From Candidatus Altimarinota bacterium (GTDB lineage: Bacteria; Patescibacteriota; Gracilibacteria; JAHISY01), in assembly GCA_023142645.1 (NCBI GenBank), contig JAGLJE010000151.1, positions 1 to 6,715 on the forward strand: 6,715 nt of DNA. The letters run 5' to 3'. Under the pieces are notes generated by a model. The model was not told the DNA's origin. It searched no databases and saw nothing but the letters and a program-made list of their open reading frames with translations. The number at the start of each line of letters is the position of its first letter. Position 1 is the first letter of the stretch. Shown piece by piece: positions 6,668 to 6,715 of this stretch. The translations under genes were made by a program, and so were the position numbers.

Positions 6668-6715
6668 CTAAATTATTCTCAAACCATTTTTTATTTCTTC
6701 TAAATCCAAATTAAT
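6668..6715 (-). CDS. Possible 3' end of an upstream gene (partial)
   Basis: Fifteen sense codons run in from the window edge to a TAG stop and read INLDLEEIKNGLRII. The other two minus-strand frames are closed by stops here. The codons and residues look like the rest of the cluster, so this may be the tail of the preceding gene, 33 bases before the TTG of the 292-aa gene. An open run this short can arise by chance in AT-rich DNA. It is also in the same frame as the 292-aa gene, so it could instead be that gene's own N terminus, interrupted by the TAG. Confidence 0.35.
   Translation of the reverse strand: MNLDLEEIKNGLRII

Overview
The window looks like a piece of a Candidatus Phyla Radiation (Patescibacteria) genome, possibly Peregrinibacteria-like. 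This is a moderate-confidence inference from several features: an AT-rich sequence, densely packed Lys/Asn/Glu-rich proteins of unknown function, start codons without clear Shine-Dalgarno sites, and one protein that resembles, from memory, a recurrent CPR protein type. No rRNA, tRNA or taxonomic marker is present. The standard code fits. The four complete minus-strand genes (about 1,915 codons) all end in TAA and contain no in-frame TGA, which argues against the TGA-to-glycine code of Gracilibacteria and Absconditabacteria.

Layout: one plus-strand gene (1-831), probably missing its 5' end, meets a minus-strand cluster tail to tail with four bases between the stop codons. The cluster fills the rest of the window. 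In transcription order it holds: a possible 3' tail of another gene (6715-6668); a 292-aa protein with a helix-turn-helix-like N terminus (6634-5756); a 402-aa protein with a C-terminal GH73-type glucosaminidase domain (5751-4543); a 175-aa protein with a disordered N terminus and a helical core (4512-3985); and a 1,046-aa charged, partly coiled-coil protein (3976-836). Gaps are 33, 4, 30 and 8 bases, so the genes are very likely one operon. There is no gene-free stretch over 300 bases, and I saw no IS element, CRISPR array, RNA gene or convincing terminator.

Only the glucosaminidase has a recognisable biochemical role, cleavage of peptidoglycan glycan strands. None of the cluster proteins shows a classical signal peptide or a clear membrane span, so how the hydrolase reaches the wall is open. 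One reading is that the cluster encodes a protein assembly (cell-envelope, phage-derived or predation/attachment related) that carries the hydrolase as a wall-opening part. That is speculation from context only; no known structural phage, secretion or pilus protein is visible.
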